A DNA stretch of 64,000 nt from Rachycentron canadum (GCA_038496675.1 CM076651.1:19369404-19433403); one strand, 5' to 3'; shown: positions 13,532 through 26,015, counted from the first letter of the stretch. Made by a program: numbers and translations. The notes: generated from the letters alone by a model not told the origin.

Positions 13532-13689
13532 GTGAGTTTTCTACATATGAGTCAGGTTTCCCTCCGACGCCCCCCACCCGGAGGTCAGGGTGTCGCCTCT
13601 GTTTCAGTCATCACCGCGTTGCTCGTTGTTTCTCCATCCTGCTCCTGCTGCCACCCAATTTTCCCCACGGGGCTCATTTAACTTTGCTC

Positions 13690-13983
13690 CAATCTAATCT
13701 CGCTTTCTCTCGCCTCTCACGGTTTTACCCCCCCCCCCCAACACCACCGTGTCCGCGCGGCGCGCTCCCGTCATCGCGTCAGGAGGAGGCAGCCTACTGG
13801 TGCTGAAGCTGACGAGGATGATGATGATGATGGCGGTGATGGAGGAGCAACGCTGAGTTCGCTCTCTCAGTTTTCTCTCCCTTTTTCCATTCATTCTTTT
13901 TGCTTAACAACATAGCGACATAAGAGCAGCACCGCCGAACTATCTTCCTCCACCTCCCTCCCGTCTCCTGACCAGAGACCGAG
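13690..13983 (+). promoter_or_regulatory. bsn: bsn CpG-rich promoter / 5'UTR region
   Basis: The 300 bp before the bsn ATG are rich in CpG (for example GCGCGGCGCGC near 13756-13767) and include a CRE/E2F-like GTCATCGCGTCAGG. No TATA box is evident, so a CpG-type promoter is inferred. Where transcription begins cannot be read from the sequence. A short upstream ORF lies within this stretch and is listed separately. Confidence 0.5.
13818..13856 (+). CDS. Upstream ORF with five tandem ATGs in the presumed bsn leader
   Basis: Five consecutive ATG codons (13818-13832) are followed by GCG GTG ATG GAG GAG CAA CGC TGA, a 12-codon frame closing 127 bases before the bsn ATG. If the transcript starts upstream of 13818, scanning ribosomes would meet these starts first. 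This could lower bsn translation. It is only a uORF if the leader includes it. Confidence 0.35.
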   Translation: MMMMMAVMEEQR

Positions 13984-14171
13984 ATGGGGAACGAAGCGAG
14001 CATGGAGGGCGGCGGGCAGCCCGGTGAGCCGGGAGCCGCCGGGATGATGGGGTCGGCGATGCCCGGAGGACCCGCAACAGGACCGGGGGCGGGACAGCAC
14101 ATGAAGCCGCTCAACGGAGCCGCTGCCGGGGGAGGGATGGGAGTCGGAGGCCCCGGTATGGGGATGACGAG
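13984..14171 (+). CDS. bsn: Bassoon, coding exon 1 (N-terminus)
   Basis: This exon encodes the first 62 residues, plus two bases of codon 63, of Bassoon, the large cytomatrix scaffold that organises the presynaptic active zone with Piccolo. The sequence begins MGNEAS and continues into a Gly/Pro/Met-rich stretch. MGNE(A/V)S-x-EG is the shared start of Bassoon and Piccolo; exon 2 decides for Bassoon. Gly2 with Ser6 fits an N-myristoylation signal, a role inferred from the motif only. The chosen ATG has G at -3 and G at +4, and it is the first ATG giving the family N-terminus. The exon ends ACG AG|GTAAGG, a good donor, leaving phase 2. That joins in frame to the G at 44120 to make Arg63. Codons are GC-rich, unlike the AT-rich flanks. 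Identification is firm; the transcription start is not visible. Confidence 0.93.
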
Positions 14172-14445
14172 GTAAGGGCAGCAGCGGTGGAGGGGTTTTC
14201 GGCTCTCGGGGGCTGGGTGAACTACTCTACTACATCCCAACGTGTGTGTTTTTCACACGGAAACGGATGGTGGGAAGCGGGGAGAGCAGATGTCGCTCGG
14301 GTCAGATTTTACAGGGATGGGATTAACAGGGCGTCCCTAAGTGTTTCCCGCCTTCGTGCGTGATTTTAAAGGGGACATATGTTGGGGTGTTATTATCAGG
14401 AAAAGCAGTGACGTCCCGCGCCTGTCTGGACGCCGGGATGAAAAG

Positions 14446-14466
14446 AGCGCTGTCCACGGTGCTGAA
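14446..14466 (-). promoter_or_regulatory. RE1/NRSE site (REST binding)
   Basis: Read on the minus strand, the site is TTCAGCACC, two spacer bases, then GGACAGCGC followed by T. It matches all 18 fixed positions of the core of the canonical 21-bp RE1. It lies 275 bp inside bsn intron 1. REST silences neuronal genes in non-neuronal cells through such sites, and a presynaptic scaffold gene is a natural target. Site identity is read directly; occupancy is inferred. Confidence 0.88.
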
Positions 14467-16348
14467 ACGCTGCACGCTGCACCGCTGAGCCTGGCTCATT
14501 TTCAACATGCACTGCTTTCACACGACAGGTTTGACATTGCGCGCTAAGGTGGTTTACAACCACCGTGCCCCTGTGCTCTGTGATACGGTTGTCATCGCCG
14601 AGCCTCTACGGCTGCTGTTCTGCTCCCATTTGTGATTCTATTCCGCGCTGTCACTTGGAATAGTATTTCCTCCTTCCTCCTGCTCGGGTTGTGCTTTGGC
14701 GTAGTGTGTCGAAGGGAACGCGTCTTTGACAGCCTTCATTTCCCCACGATTATCGTTTGGAAGCTGCAGCCTGTCATTTATGAAACGTGACTCGGGGACG
14801 TTTTTTTTTTTTTTTTTTTTGTGGTTCGAACCTCGAAGCGCCTTCGTACTATCGCTGCTTTCCGCATGGGCGAGGGGTGGATGCTCAATGTGTTTGTGCA
14901 TGCGTGTGTGTGAGATGGAGCGTGTGTGTGTGTACGTTAAGGGGCTTGCCTGGCTATGTAGGCGTGTGTTTGATAATGTGTGTAGTACTGGTACTATCAG
15001 CAACGCCACCGTTTCCCGTTAATGACGTAGAGACGTCTAACAGATGGATGGTCTTTACCGATATATAGCCCATCTCACCATGTCGAACCAAATCGAAGCT
15101 CGCTGCCATGCCCTGCACATAATACCCCTTTGCATTTCAGTCCATACTATGTTATGGCAAATCTGTTTTGAACTGGACAATAAGAAAATATACTCAATAA
15201 GAATTATTGTGCTATATTTTGGGTGTGACATTTGCTGCTTTTACACCATTAAAAAAGTGATAGTTTGAGTGATATGATTCATAGAACACAAAGCATTTAC
15301 TGTTCACCTCAGTCAGTTAGATTGACTTAATATAGAAAGCCAACTGTAGTGCAGCTGTTTAGATGAGGGAAAAGGCAACAATTATATTATGTAAAATTCC
15401 ATATTTAATCTCATTTCATAATACTTACATATATTGTATTATATATGTCCTGGCTCAATAAGATAATCATACCCTACCATGACATCAGAAGCGCTTTGAC
15501 ATGTGACATGTTATGTATCCTAACATAACTTAGCTTGACCTGACTTAACGTTTGTAAGGGGTCTCTAAGTAAAGACACACATCCTACCACATACCCTATA
15601 TGGGAAAGGCCTACACAGTATAGTAGCAGATAGACGCTGTGGCCCGCTTTCTTACATATAGCGCCACGTTTGTAGCTCCAGTCACTCCTTTGGCTTGACT
15701 CAACTAGTGTAGAAGCTACACTCCATTCTCTCAGACACAATTCAGAAATCTCAACTTGTTGTACAAACCTTTCTGCAGCCACAGCTACAGTACAGTTGAG
15801 GGTCTGTGGAAAAAAATGCGGTAGGGCTACAGCTGGCCTACACACACAAAGGTCTTTGCGTGTGTGTGGGTTATATTTAGGACACATCCTGGGTTTGATT
15901 CATGTCTCTGTAGGAGAGAAGAGCAGAGCAACACAGGCCTATCCATCATTACATAACTCAGAAAGCAGATGACAGCTTCATCTCGCTTCCGATGAACGAC
16001 AACACAGCCGGACATGCTCTGATGCATTATTTATGCATTGTCCTGTTGAGGGGGTCTACAGTGTTTTAGTCTACTTATTTGTCATAAAATACCTGCTGTT
16101 TCCGGAGGTTTCTGTACACCTGCTTTCAACCCACCAGAGCATCGTCCCTGGTTCAAACCCACTCTGAATATAAGCAGAGGGTTTCTGCAGCACACAGATC
16201 CTCATGTTAAGTATTTATAAAGGCGTATTACAAGGCCATGTGAACAGATTGAATCACGTGCAGAGTGTGTTTGCTCACCCCCCACCTCTCTCACTCTCAC
16301 ATACTCCCTCCCTCTTCTGCACTACTCTGCCTGACTGCCCGCTCCTAT

Positions 16349-16363
16349 CTCTCTCTCTCTCTC

Positions 16364-16397
<34 letters not shown>
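16349..16397. repeat. (CT)n microsatellite
   Basis: CT repeat with one CCCTTT interruption, in bsn intron 1. Open frames across it are repeat translations. Confidence 0.95.
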
Positions 16398-16400
<3 letters not shown>

Positions 16401-17149
16401 CCATCTCCATCTCCTCGGCACGCTTTGCTTCTTCCTCTATCTCTACATCCTTTCCACTCTTGCATTCTTCATAGAGAAGAGGGGATGTCATTCTCCCCAT
16501 CCCACTCACGCCATCACTCGCTCTTTCTTTCAATCTTCATTCAACCTCTGCACATTGCCATGCCCACAGATTTTTCCCTCTGACTTTTTCCCTCATTCTT
16601 GCAAATTTGCATTTATGCTCTTTGCATTGATAATACAAAGTGGTATGTTGACAATATATTTGTTTTTCTAAAGGCTGGCCTTATTCAATATGACTATTGT
16701 CAGCACATCCCATTAAAAAAAACAAACATGTTAGTTGTGTTTGTAAAACAGCTGGACACTATTTTTCAGCAAATGTTATCTAAACATGCCATGGATTAAT
16801 ATAGATTTGATACTCTGAGTCCATTTGTGTTTCATTAATATGTTCAGTTTATTTTATTTTACAAAGGGGGTCTATTGAACAGCAGAATAAATCATATCAG
16901 GCTTTGGAAACATAGACAGTTCCTGTTAGTAGGATCAATTTATTGCTGGTTTTATGTCTTGATAAGAAGTAAGAAGTAAAAATACCTGATCCAGTTGAGG
17001 TCAACTATTTTTTCGTGCTCTTTACAGTAATAAAATGTAATATTCAATAGGGAACACCTATGTTTCTTTTTCTTATAATGCAGTTCTATGATCGTCCTCC
17101 TGGAAATGCACTGTACATTTGTTCTTTGATGAAAATCCCTCCCATTCGA

Positions 17150-17150
<1 letters not shown>

Positions 17151-17192
<42 letters not shown>
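17151..17192. repeat. (CT)n microsatellite
   Basis: About 20 CT units with one interruption near the left end. Confidence 0.95.
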
Positions 17193-17196
<4 letters not shown>

Positions 17197-18165
17197 GCCC
17201 CCTTCTCTACCAATAACCAGCAGCCTATAATTGGCACTGCCGCTACAATGAGATACAGCCCTCGTGCTATATAGGGTGTGGAAGCACAGATAAGGAGAGA
17301 GAGATGCCTTAAAGTGAGGGGAAAAGAGGAAGATCGAAAACAAGAGAGGGAGCTGAAGGAGGTGAAAGGGCAGAGAACAGTGAGAGAAAAGACGAAAGGA
17401 ATGGAAGCTGGCGGAAATAGATCAGGTGGTGTCAGCTACACAATTGTATAAAACCTAGCGGGATATGGGGAGGGGGTGGGGGGTTGATGGGGCAGTGATA
17501 AATCAAAAGGTGTGTACAACTGTTCCCTCCAGTCGGGGAACATTTGCGTACAATCTGCAGGATCAACAAAAATCTTGTATCATAAAATCCTGTTGAAATA
17601 TAACTTCTATCAGCTTGAACCTACTTGGATTAATTTCTCATTTCTGGACCTGTTCATAATGAGTCAGTACACTGAGTTTAAGCACCTTTATCATCGTCCC
17701 CAGTAGCCCAGTATTCCTAGGAGTAACTCTCATGTTGAATCAATCTTGGTGACCACATCAAGACTGAAGTAGTATTTATTCAGCCAGGCAGAAAGTTAAG
17801 GTTGTGGAGGTGGAGGTAGTGGATGGGTGTGGGGTGTGTCTAACCTTCACACAGGAGACATGAGTTTGCCTTCTTACAGACTGATTTTCTTTCTCCTTAT
17901 ATTGTTTTAGTTGCTCCACCCTAATCATACTGCAACTGTAGTTTATATATTATTATTAAAATCTTTCCCTAACCTTAACTGTAGCTGCCAGGTGCAGTAA
18001 AGAAGCTAAAAGGAAAAATAAAAACAGAAAAAATAAATTTTGTTTTGTCTTTATATTGATATTGACCTTGTTAAGCATGTGTTGGTACTAATATATATTA
18101 ATATGGCCATGCAAATAAAGCACATACACTAGGAGAGCATTTTCTTCTGTACAAATGGAGCCCAT

Positions 18166-18169
<4 letters not shown>

Positions 18170-18221
<52 letters not shown>
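18170..18221. repeat. (GA)n microsatellite at left edge of assembly gap
   Basis: About 26 GA units running directly into N bases. The true length is unknown. Confidence 0.95.
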
Positions 18222-18618
18222 NNNNNNNNNNNNNNNNNNNNNNNNNNNNNNNNNNNNNNNNNNNNNNNNNNNNNNNNNNNNNNNNNNNNNNNNNNNNNNN
18301 NNNNNNNNNNNNNNNNNNNNNNNNNNNNNNNNNNNNNNNNNNNNNNNNNNNNNNNNNNNNNNNNNNNNNNNNNNNNNNNNNNNNNNNNNNNNNNNNNNNN
18401 NNNNNNNNNNNNNNNNNNNNNNNNNNNNNNNNNNNNNNNNNNNNNNNNNNNNNNNNNNNNNNNNNNNNNNNNNNNNNNNNNNNNNNNNNNNNNNNNNNNN
18501 NNNNNNNNNNNNNNNNNNNNNNNNNNNNNNNNNNNNNNNNNNNNNNNNNNNNNNNNNNNNNNNNNNNNNNNNNNNNNNNNNNNNNNNNNNNNNNNNNNNN
18601 NNNNNNNNNNNNNNNNNN
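18222..18618. other. Assembly gap (397 N)
   Basis: An unsequenced run bounded on both sides by (GA)n. The gap is probably a failure to assemble through the microsatellite. Confidence 0.99.
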
Positions 18619-18627
18619 ATGTGTATA

Positions 18628-18635
<8 letters not shown>
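18619..18635 (+). other. Residual Tn5/Nextera mosaic-end adapter
   Basis: The 17 bases ATGTGTATAAGAGACAG equal positions 3-19 of the 19-bp Tn5 mosaic end used in Nextera libraries. They sit exactly between the N run and the (AG)n insert sequence. This is adapter read-through left at a contig end, not fish DNA. Confidence 0.93.

Positions 18636-18686
<51 letters not shown>
18636..18686. repeat. (GA)n microsatellite at right edge of assembly gap
   Basis: About 25 AG units following the adapter residue. Confidence 0.95.
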
Positions 18687-18688
<2 letters not shown>

Positions 18689-18699
18689 TACAGTACATG

Positions 18700-19042
18700 T
18701 GGAGCAAACTCTTCCCTTTGCTGAGGCATCACGTGTTCACATTACATCTGATGCAACTCCCACTCATGTTTGCTGGCCTATTTGTCACATAGACTGGGAT
18801 GTGTATACATTTGTGTGTGTGTCAATGAGCATATATAAATGTGTGCGTGTGATTTTTGTCCACACTGTATCAACACAATCAGTAACTGTGAAGAGCTTGT
18901 TTACTTGAGCCCATCCGTGATTATTCCCATTCATGCCTTATGCCCTTATAATGCTGAACATTGAGTATGTGGTATTTTTTATTTTATTTATTTTTTTTTA
19001 AGCTCTGACATGCTTCACTTTCCAGAGAGGCATGTGTGAAGG

Positions 19043-19098
<56 letters not shown>

Positions 19099-21474
19099 AT
19101 GTTTGAGTGTGACTGTCACCCCCCTTGCCGAGTAGCAGCAGCAGCCTCTCTTTGCCATGTTCAGTGTGATTGTACAGTACAACCATGTTTGTAATTTGAG
19201 GCTTTTTGCTGACATTTCTGCTCCGTGTCATGTGAGTGATTTATTTATTTTTTTTTATTTTTTATTTTTTCCCCATTTCTCACATCAGCAGAGAAACAAA
19301 CACTGTTACGATTCAGTTTCCTGATCTGCTGAGTGGGCTGGTTACAGGCCGTCCTTGAGGCCTTTGTCGTTGAAATCGATGCTTAAGGTTGAAAATTATT
19401 GGGTGTGATGCTGAGTTGATGTAGGTCAACATTTCAGTTTGAATCCCAGCTCACAGTAACTGGCACAATACATTGCTGTTGACATAAAGGAAGTAGTGCA
19501 GCTGTGGATGTACAATATCACCAAAACCACTAAATGAACACAATTGGATCATGTTATTACTCTCGACTGATCATCAGGTCTTTTAATACAGAAGCTAAAG
19601 AGCCCCACGAACAAAAGTAACAGGGACGCAGCTCTTATAAAATTGCTATGGCTAGTGTGTTAGCAAACAGTTGCTTATTTCCACCCCATCCAGCAAATCT
19701 CTCTTGCTCTCTCCTTTTAACTCTGTTTTGGTCTCCACTAACTCCTGGAAAAAATACCCAACTCTGTAGCAACTCGATGCTTTGGCACATCCAACAGCTC
19801 GCTGATAATTTTGTCTTTCAACTGTTTTGCATGTTTCAGTTATGTAACAAGATGTTTTTCTTACTAACTAACCTACTGTCTTACCAGACTATTACTAAAC
19901 TCTCACTGAACTAACTAACTAAACTGTCACTAAACAGCTGACATTTTCAGAAATCAGTTTCAGCTGATTTCAGAAGTCAAACTGAGAAAACAACTAAAAT
20001 GCAAACATCGCTTTCTTGCTTGTTAAGAAGTCTGGGAAAGGTTTCAAAACAGTGCCCTGAATTGAACTCTGCGTTATTTAATGGGGACCTTAAACACAAC
20101 AAAATTCTTGACTATGTGAAGAGAAACTAAAAAAAAAAGATTAAAATGAATTAGACAACAAACTGCTTCCGAGAGACAACAAACATTTTGCTTTACTCAA
20201 CTAAAATAACAAGACGGCCTACTGAGTCTCAAGCTCTCTCTCTAAAACGACCTTGTCACTGTAAAATCCTTTTCAATCCTCTGGTGGTGGATTTCAAACA
20301 TACAGTTGGAAAACACTTTCCTCAGTTGAGATTGTTGGTTGACTTTCTGGCTCCCACCCAGAAAAGCAGCGAGCCGGTTCTTAGTCATCATCTTTAATCA
20401 CCCGCATGTTCGCAAACTGCAGCCTGACCTCACCTTAAGTCATCCTCAGAGCGACCTCCAGAGTTACCACACAGATGGGTTAGAGAGTGAGCGTGAACAA
20501 AACTAAGTGTGTGGGTGCGTTAGTGTGCAAGCTTGAAAAATGAGATTTTTACAAACTGTGTGTGAATGTGTGAGAGAGTGGGCGAGAGACAGACAGACAG
20601 AGGCTCTCTATATATTTACACGCCCTGTTATCAGGAGGCTGTGTTTGCAGGAGCCTCCGAATACTAAATGTGTTTGGGTGGCTGCATCTGGAGATAAGAT
20701 GGCAATAAGCACAATATCACAGCCACAGTATTAGTTTTCAGCAAATAGATGCTGTCACTGGCGCTTATGAGTGAAACCCAGAAATAGATTGAACAGAGAT
20801 GATACAGCCATTTGAGCAGGACTGAGGATGGAGTCTGTGGAATCACAGGGAAGACACTGGTGAATCATGGATCGTCTGTCGGATTCTTTAACCAGGAGAC
20901 CAGAAAAAAAGACACAAACAAAACTACTGCAGTCGCTAGGTGAACGTGTAGGAATTTGTTTCGGTCTATAGAGACGGACATAGTGCAAAAAGTCAATGCA
21001 ACACATACTAGAACACAAGAAATAGACACAATATACAGTATTTACACGCTAAAAATGGTCATCACAAGATTAACGCTGAGATAAACTTAATGTTAGTCCT
21101 GAACTTTTTTTGCCCTGGTTCCAGTCCTCCTGTTGCTCATATCTCTGATTTGTTCAGCTATTCTTATATATCTTGTACATAATGTTCCCCTTGTCATCTG
21201 TTGGTGGATGGAAAATGAATAAACCTGTCAGAGCTTTGGAGGCAGGATTCAAAATGCCACTGTTCACTTCCCGTACAGCTTGCTTGCTTCCTACCTACTT
21301 CTGTGAAAAATAGCAACCACAAAATACCATCCCCACCTCCCAACAAACAATTAAGCAAGTGAGACAAAATGGTTTGGTCATATTCAGTCTTTTTGATACT
21401 TTTTTGCCATGAAATCCAAATTTCATTGTGAGTTGAATTATTGAGTACAGTCTGACTACAGCCACCAACTACAA

Positions 21475-21505
<31 letters not shown>

Positions 21506-23090
21506 CAAACCTTTGCTTTTATTTGATACAGGATGCTCAACTGTTTTGTATTTGAATATCACTTGAGAGTGTACAAAATCCAGAATATTTTAGCCAGATT
21601 TTTTTTTACATGGTTGCAGCGTAATATAAATCTCTGGGAAGGAAGGATCAAAAGTCCCAGCTATGGAGGCTCCCTGGTTTTGGCTGTGGTTTCTAGAGTG
21701 CTGCGTCCCCTTCGAGGGCTCAGCTCGGGGATTTGTAACAGACACCAATACAGTCGGCCCTGACCTCATGTAGTGAGGAGAGTGCAGCGCTGCCAGAACC
21801 ACCTCAGCCAGCACTGCAAGATTCCACAACGAGGCCAGGGTGCGATATTCAGGCCTTTAACACAAGCACTCCTGTGTCCACCACAGGGTCAGAAAGGGCT
21901 TTCGAGGACTAACACACAGTTCATCTGCTGATCTACTCTGTGAACTACTGAGCACCTGAGTTTACCCAAGGGGGTGGTCACGTATTTATCTATGTAAGCC
22001 AGAGAGAGCGTAAGAGATTTAGTATTTGCTTTCTGATTTTTCTACATCTCAGTGCTGATACGTCTGCCTTCTAACACAGTGCAGTCCAGTGCTTCCTGGT
22101 GAGCCCATCAAGGCCAAAATAGGGCTATTCAGAAAATAACAGCTCTTTCGCAGCCAAGAAAATTTTCAAGACAAATCAGTTTTCTTTCATTTTATCAGTC
22201 AGGTTGATATAAAGAATGAAAGAGTAACGAGACGTTTAAGAGACATTCAGAAGTGTTTTTCATTGGATGCTAATGTGGTTCACCTGGGACTAAAATGAAG
22301 AATTCAAAACAGAGAATAAATGTACACAGGGATGTAGTTACTGTAAAACCTGAGTTGAGAAAGGCAACGAAATGTATTCTCATCCTCCCTGCTGACCTGT
22401 AAAACTCTGTGACTGTGACGATATTTCCCTTGTCAGTGACAGGCAGGATGGTGTGTTACATTTTAGAGGATAGAGGATCATATTAGTACTTATTGGAGGG
22501 AGTTCAGAATGACAGTTTAAGTATTGTTTTACAGGGACATCCACAACTATTGGCTTCACACAGCATTACAGTGTCATGTGATCTAACTGTGGGTTGAGAG
22601 GTCCTCTCACTCAGCCAAGAAAATCCTTTCTGGTGTTAACAAATTGATCGGCTCTGTGGCGAGCCATGACCCGGCGCACTGCGAAACATCTGCAGGGTCA
22701 ACAACTGAACTGCACAGCTCCTCCGTCTCTGCCAGAGTCCAACGCAACAGGAGACGATTAATAAGCCAGCACCGGTCCGGATGAACTCCCCAGACACTGA
22801 CACAGAGACTGACATGCAGCAGCCTGCCCTGACATTTACCTGGGCACAGATGCTTAGTCTCCCTTTAGCTTGTATTTACCATGGGTCAGTTCAGCATTGC
22901 TGGCAAGGATTTAGGCTTAATCCATGTAAACCTGGCATAAAAAGCATCTGATGAATGGACTACTGGTGGTAATAATGATGAATAATAAAACAATGACGCT
23001 GTTCAGCCCATTTTACAAAAACAATAGCTGTGCTGCCCTGAGCCGTGAGTAATATGAAAACTAAACTAATTCACTGACACATGCACAGAT
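18700..23090. other. Intronic DNA, no gene seen
   Basis: bsn intron 1 sequence containing a long (TG)n (19045-19096), a T-run of 27 (21475-21501) and otherwise unremarkable AT-rich DNA. No exon-like structure or recognisable repeat was identified apart from those. Confidence 0.55.
19045..19096. repeat. (TG)n microsatellite
   Basis: 26 uninterrupted units in bsn intron 1. Confidence 0.97.
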
Positions 23091-23092
23091 GA

Positions 23093-23112
23093 TCTATCTA
23101 TCTATCTATCTC

Positions 23113-23160
<48 letters not shown>

Positions 23161-23172
23161 GATAGATAGATA
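23093..23172. repeat. (TATC)n with terminal inverted (GATA)3
   Basis: About 17 TATC units with one CTC interruption, followed directly by AGATAGATAGATA. The strand switch makes the right end able to fold back on the array. Confidence 0.95.
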
Positions 23173-23644
23173 CTCTTAACATCAGAAGAGCAGGAACAAC
23201 TGCTGGAGTATTGTTATTAAGAAGCTGTTTGTATAATCAACTAAACTGCCAAAGTCATTATTGGACTTTGCCTGATGCTGACTATTCAGGGTTGTCTGTG
23301 CTTGCTTGATGAAGGTTTCAAATATCTCATAGCTCACCAGGTATTAATTTACAATAGCTTCCTCTCAGTGGACCTTTACCACTGTAACCATTTCATCAGC
23401 CTTGGTTGCTGGATCAAATGCCTTTAATTTCACACATACTATGTAGTTCAATGAATATGTATCATCTCAACATGGTTCAGTACAAAGCGCCATAAATCAG
23501 ACAGGAAAAATTGGAAAATGTAATGATCATAAATACTAGCATGAAACATCAGCTAAGATAGCTGATTTAAAATCCACTTGTATTTATCCCAGGGCCAAAT
23601 AATTTAAATAGAGACTTTTGTTCAAAATGTTAGTGTGTAGATTA

Positions 23645-23968
23645 ACCAAGTGGCAACCCACGTTTACATCACCCATTGGTTTGTGAACTGCCATTTTGAA
23701 GCCTAGAATTTGTAATTTGGTCATTGCCCTCTTGGTTTTTTTTTAAACCAGAAGAAACCATATTTGGACGAGAAGGTGGACCTGAAACAAGAGGCAGAGA
23801 CCATAAACCCTAACTCATTAATGAGTTAGGGTTTAGGGTTTATTGAGGTAATGAGTGAAAAGTAGGGCAATATTCCCCTCGACTTCAATATAATCTGACT
23901 TGCAACCAGTGATCATTAGATGATTGAGATAGCATTGATAGCATTACTTTTATATACAGTCTATGAGT
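23645..23968 (+). repeat. Dispersed fish repeat, family A, copy 1
   Basis: The text 'tttacatcacccattggtttgtgaactgccattttgaagcc' followed later by 'gagaccataaa', 'ttgaggtaatgagtgaaaagtagggc', 'tctgacttgcaaccag' and 'tatatacagtctatg' matches a repeat recurring in perciform-type genomes. The second half is shared with 42050-42245 in the same order. It contains a perfect 30-base palindrome (see findings). Class is unknown; a non-autonomous DNA element is possible. Confidence 0.6.
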
Positions 23969-26001
23969 TAAACTGATAGGACTTCAGTCATGTTCAGTAA
24001 ATTTATACTTTGCCAATCTCCCCTAGTGGTCATTAAGAAGCCAGAGCCTAACGCTAACCCTAGAATTAAGGGTTAACTGATCAATTAAACAACTAAATTT
24101 AAATTTTAACATTTAACATTTTATTCTGCACTCAGACTTTTCTGTGCTTGTTTCATGAGTGACGAGATTCTGGTTTGAAGCAGTAACTAGAATTCTAATG
24201 TGGGCACTTTTTTTACATTTTACTGATTATATTCTTTACAGTAACACATTGAGTACAATTTTATGCCTATAGTCAGTGCCGTTAAAGTGTATATTTGTTT
24301 TTCTGTTCTTATTGTTGATGATTCTCGTTGGTAAATGGCACCTACACTCTGCTTTGATTCTTTCAGCTGGGGATACATTTCCTCTGACTTTCATTTGTTT
24401 GTCAGAGAATATTATGCTGCGCTCTGCCATTTTTCCCCACTGCACCAGCGAAGGTCACGTTGTGTTTTCTCATTATGTTGTCGCCATCTGACGGTAAATG
24501 TTACCTGTATTGATGCTGTGGCTGAACATGGTGTGTGTGAGAGTATATATATATGTGCGCATGTGTGAGTGTGTGTGCTTCTTAAAGCTGAGACACACAC
24601 CAACTTGGAAAAAAACTACAGTACCAGTAGTTGTTTGTGTATATGTGTTTTTTTTTTTTTTGGGCATCAACTCACATCAGCCTTTTCCTGCTGTATTGTG
24701 AAACTTATTGACAAATGGGTGTTTTTTCATTGTCAATAAGTTTTAACCTTTTCTATTTGTTTGTTATGGAGCATTAAACTGATTTACTGCTCTGTCCCTT
24801 ATCCTTCACTGGGGTTTATTCAGAGATGGAAGGTGAAATAAAAGAAATAAAAGGTTATTTGTCTTTCTGACAGCCCAAAGAAAAACTGCAATACTCAGGT
24901 CTCCACAGACTCCCCAGTTGAATTCAGTTCCCCAAACCCCATGATTCTAAATCACTGATGTTATGTGAGTAAAAGATAAAGACAGCATGCAGAGTTTGGG
25001 GAAGATTAAGAAATATCTCCACATTAAAAACAGCTGTTATTAAGTCCTTAGTGTTTGTTCACTGACAAAGCTGAGCAGAGTGACAGTTTCGACTGTATTG
25101 CACCGTTTAACTCTCAGCCCAGTTCTGCTCCTGCAGTCATTTGGACTCAGTTGGCACAGCGAGAAACACTCAAATGGGATGTTTTTGTTATCAGCATGAA
25201 ATTAGGAAAAAATGGGATTTTTGAATTTAGGTCACTATGGTTGATGTGTTCAAAGGTTTGCGAGCAGTTTTTCATCAGCTTCAAAAGGAGCTGCAGCTTC
25301 TCTTCCTGTTATCATGCCGACTTGTCTGATTTAGCACATGAATCCTACAATCCCGTTCCACCATGGGCAAACAAACACAGTCACACTCTCAAAGGCTCCA
25401 ATTTTAGAAACATTTTAAACATGTCCCCAAAAGATGATTATACAGTGAATGTTCAAAAGTTGATTTCTGGCATTATTTAAACTTGTTTGGCGAAAGTCAT
25501 TTTAATCCACAATATAGTGACTGAATTGAAGTGAAAATATAGAGAGAGCTGGAGGAAGAGAGAGAGTGGAGAAAAACAGTTGGAAGATAAGAAAGGAGGA
25601 TATGAGAGAGAGAGAAAGCTGGGAGCCGGTCCAATGCAAAAAGAAAAAGAGAAAAAAAAAAAAGACAAAGACATTTCTGTGTCTGATCTCAAGCGGTGCA
25701 GTATCTCCATATTTCTCCCTCTGAATGCAGCTTGTACCTGTCACTAATATTTTACAGTTTCCAGGAGGTGTGAAATAACTCATCTAGTGGTCTCTTCCTA
25801 AAATCGCTGTCAGCTGCTGAGTTACTCACTAAAGCACACACTTGTACTCAGATGTCCTCGAACCAAGCACTGTTACTTTTAGATTATTACATAATTAAGT
25901 CAGCCGTGCCAGAGCATAGAGTAGATTACCATAATCAACACTTCTAGTTCTCTTTGGGGTCCTGGCTCAATGAACGGTGTTTTTGCTGAGTGCTCCGATT
26001 C

Positions 26002-26015
26002 TTCACCATAGCAAC
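26002..26015 (+). promoter_or_regulatory. X-box-like (RFX) motif
   Basis: TTCACCATAGCAAC matches the right half and most of the left half of the RFX X-box GTTRCCATAGCAAC. Function is not shown. Confidence 0.3.

Noticed and set aside
13984..14171. Piccolo (pclo) instead of Bassoon for exon 1
   Set aside because: Exon 1 alone fits both paralogues, but exon 2 carries the Bassoon-specific RSPSVSPDRG...PQIAP block before the zinc finger.
16141..16175. B-box-like GGTTCAAACCC
   Set aside because: No A box or stem at proper spacing.
18088..18732. Long Leu-Ser or Arg-Glu repeat frames on both strands
   Set aside because: Translations of (GA)n/(CT)n across N bases. The same holds for 50499-51074.
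24276..24701. Clustered overlapping frames on both strands near 24.3-24.7 kb
   Set aside because: No conserved motif; the frames overlap TG repeats and a T-run.
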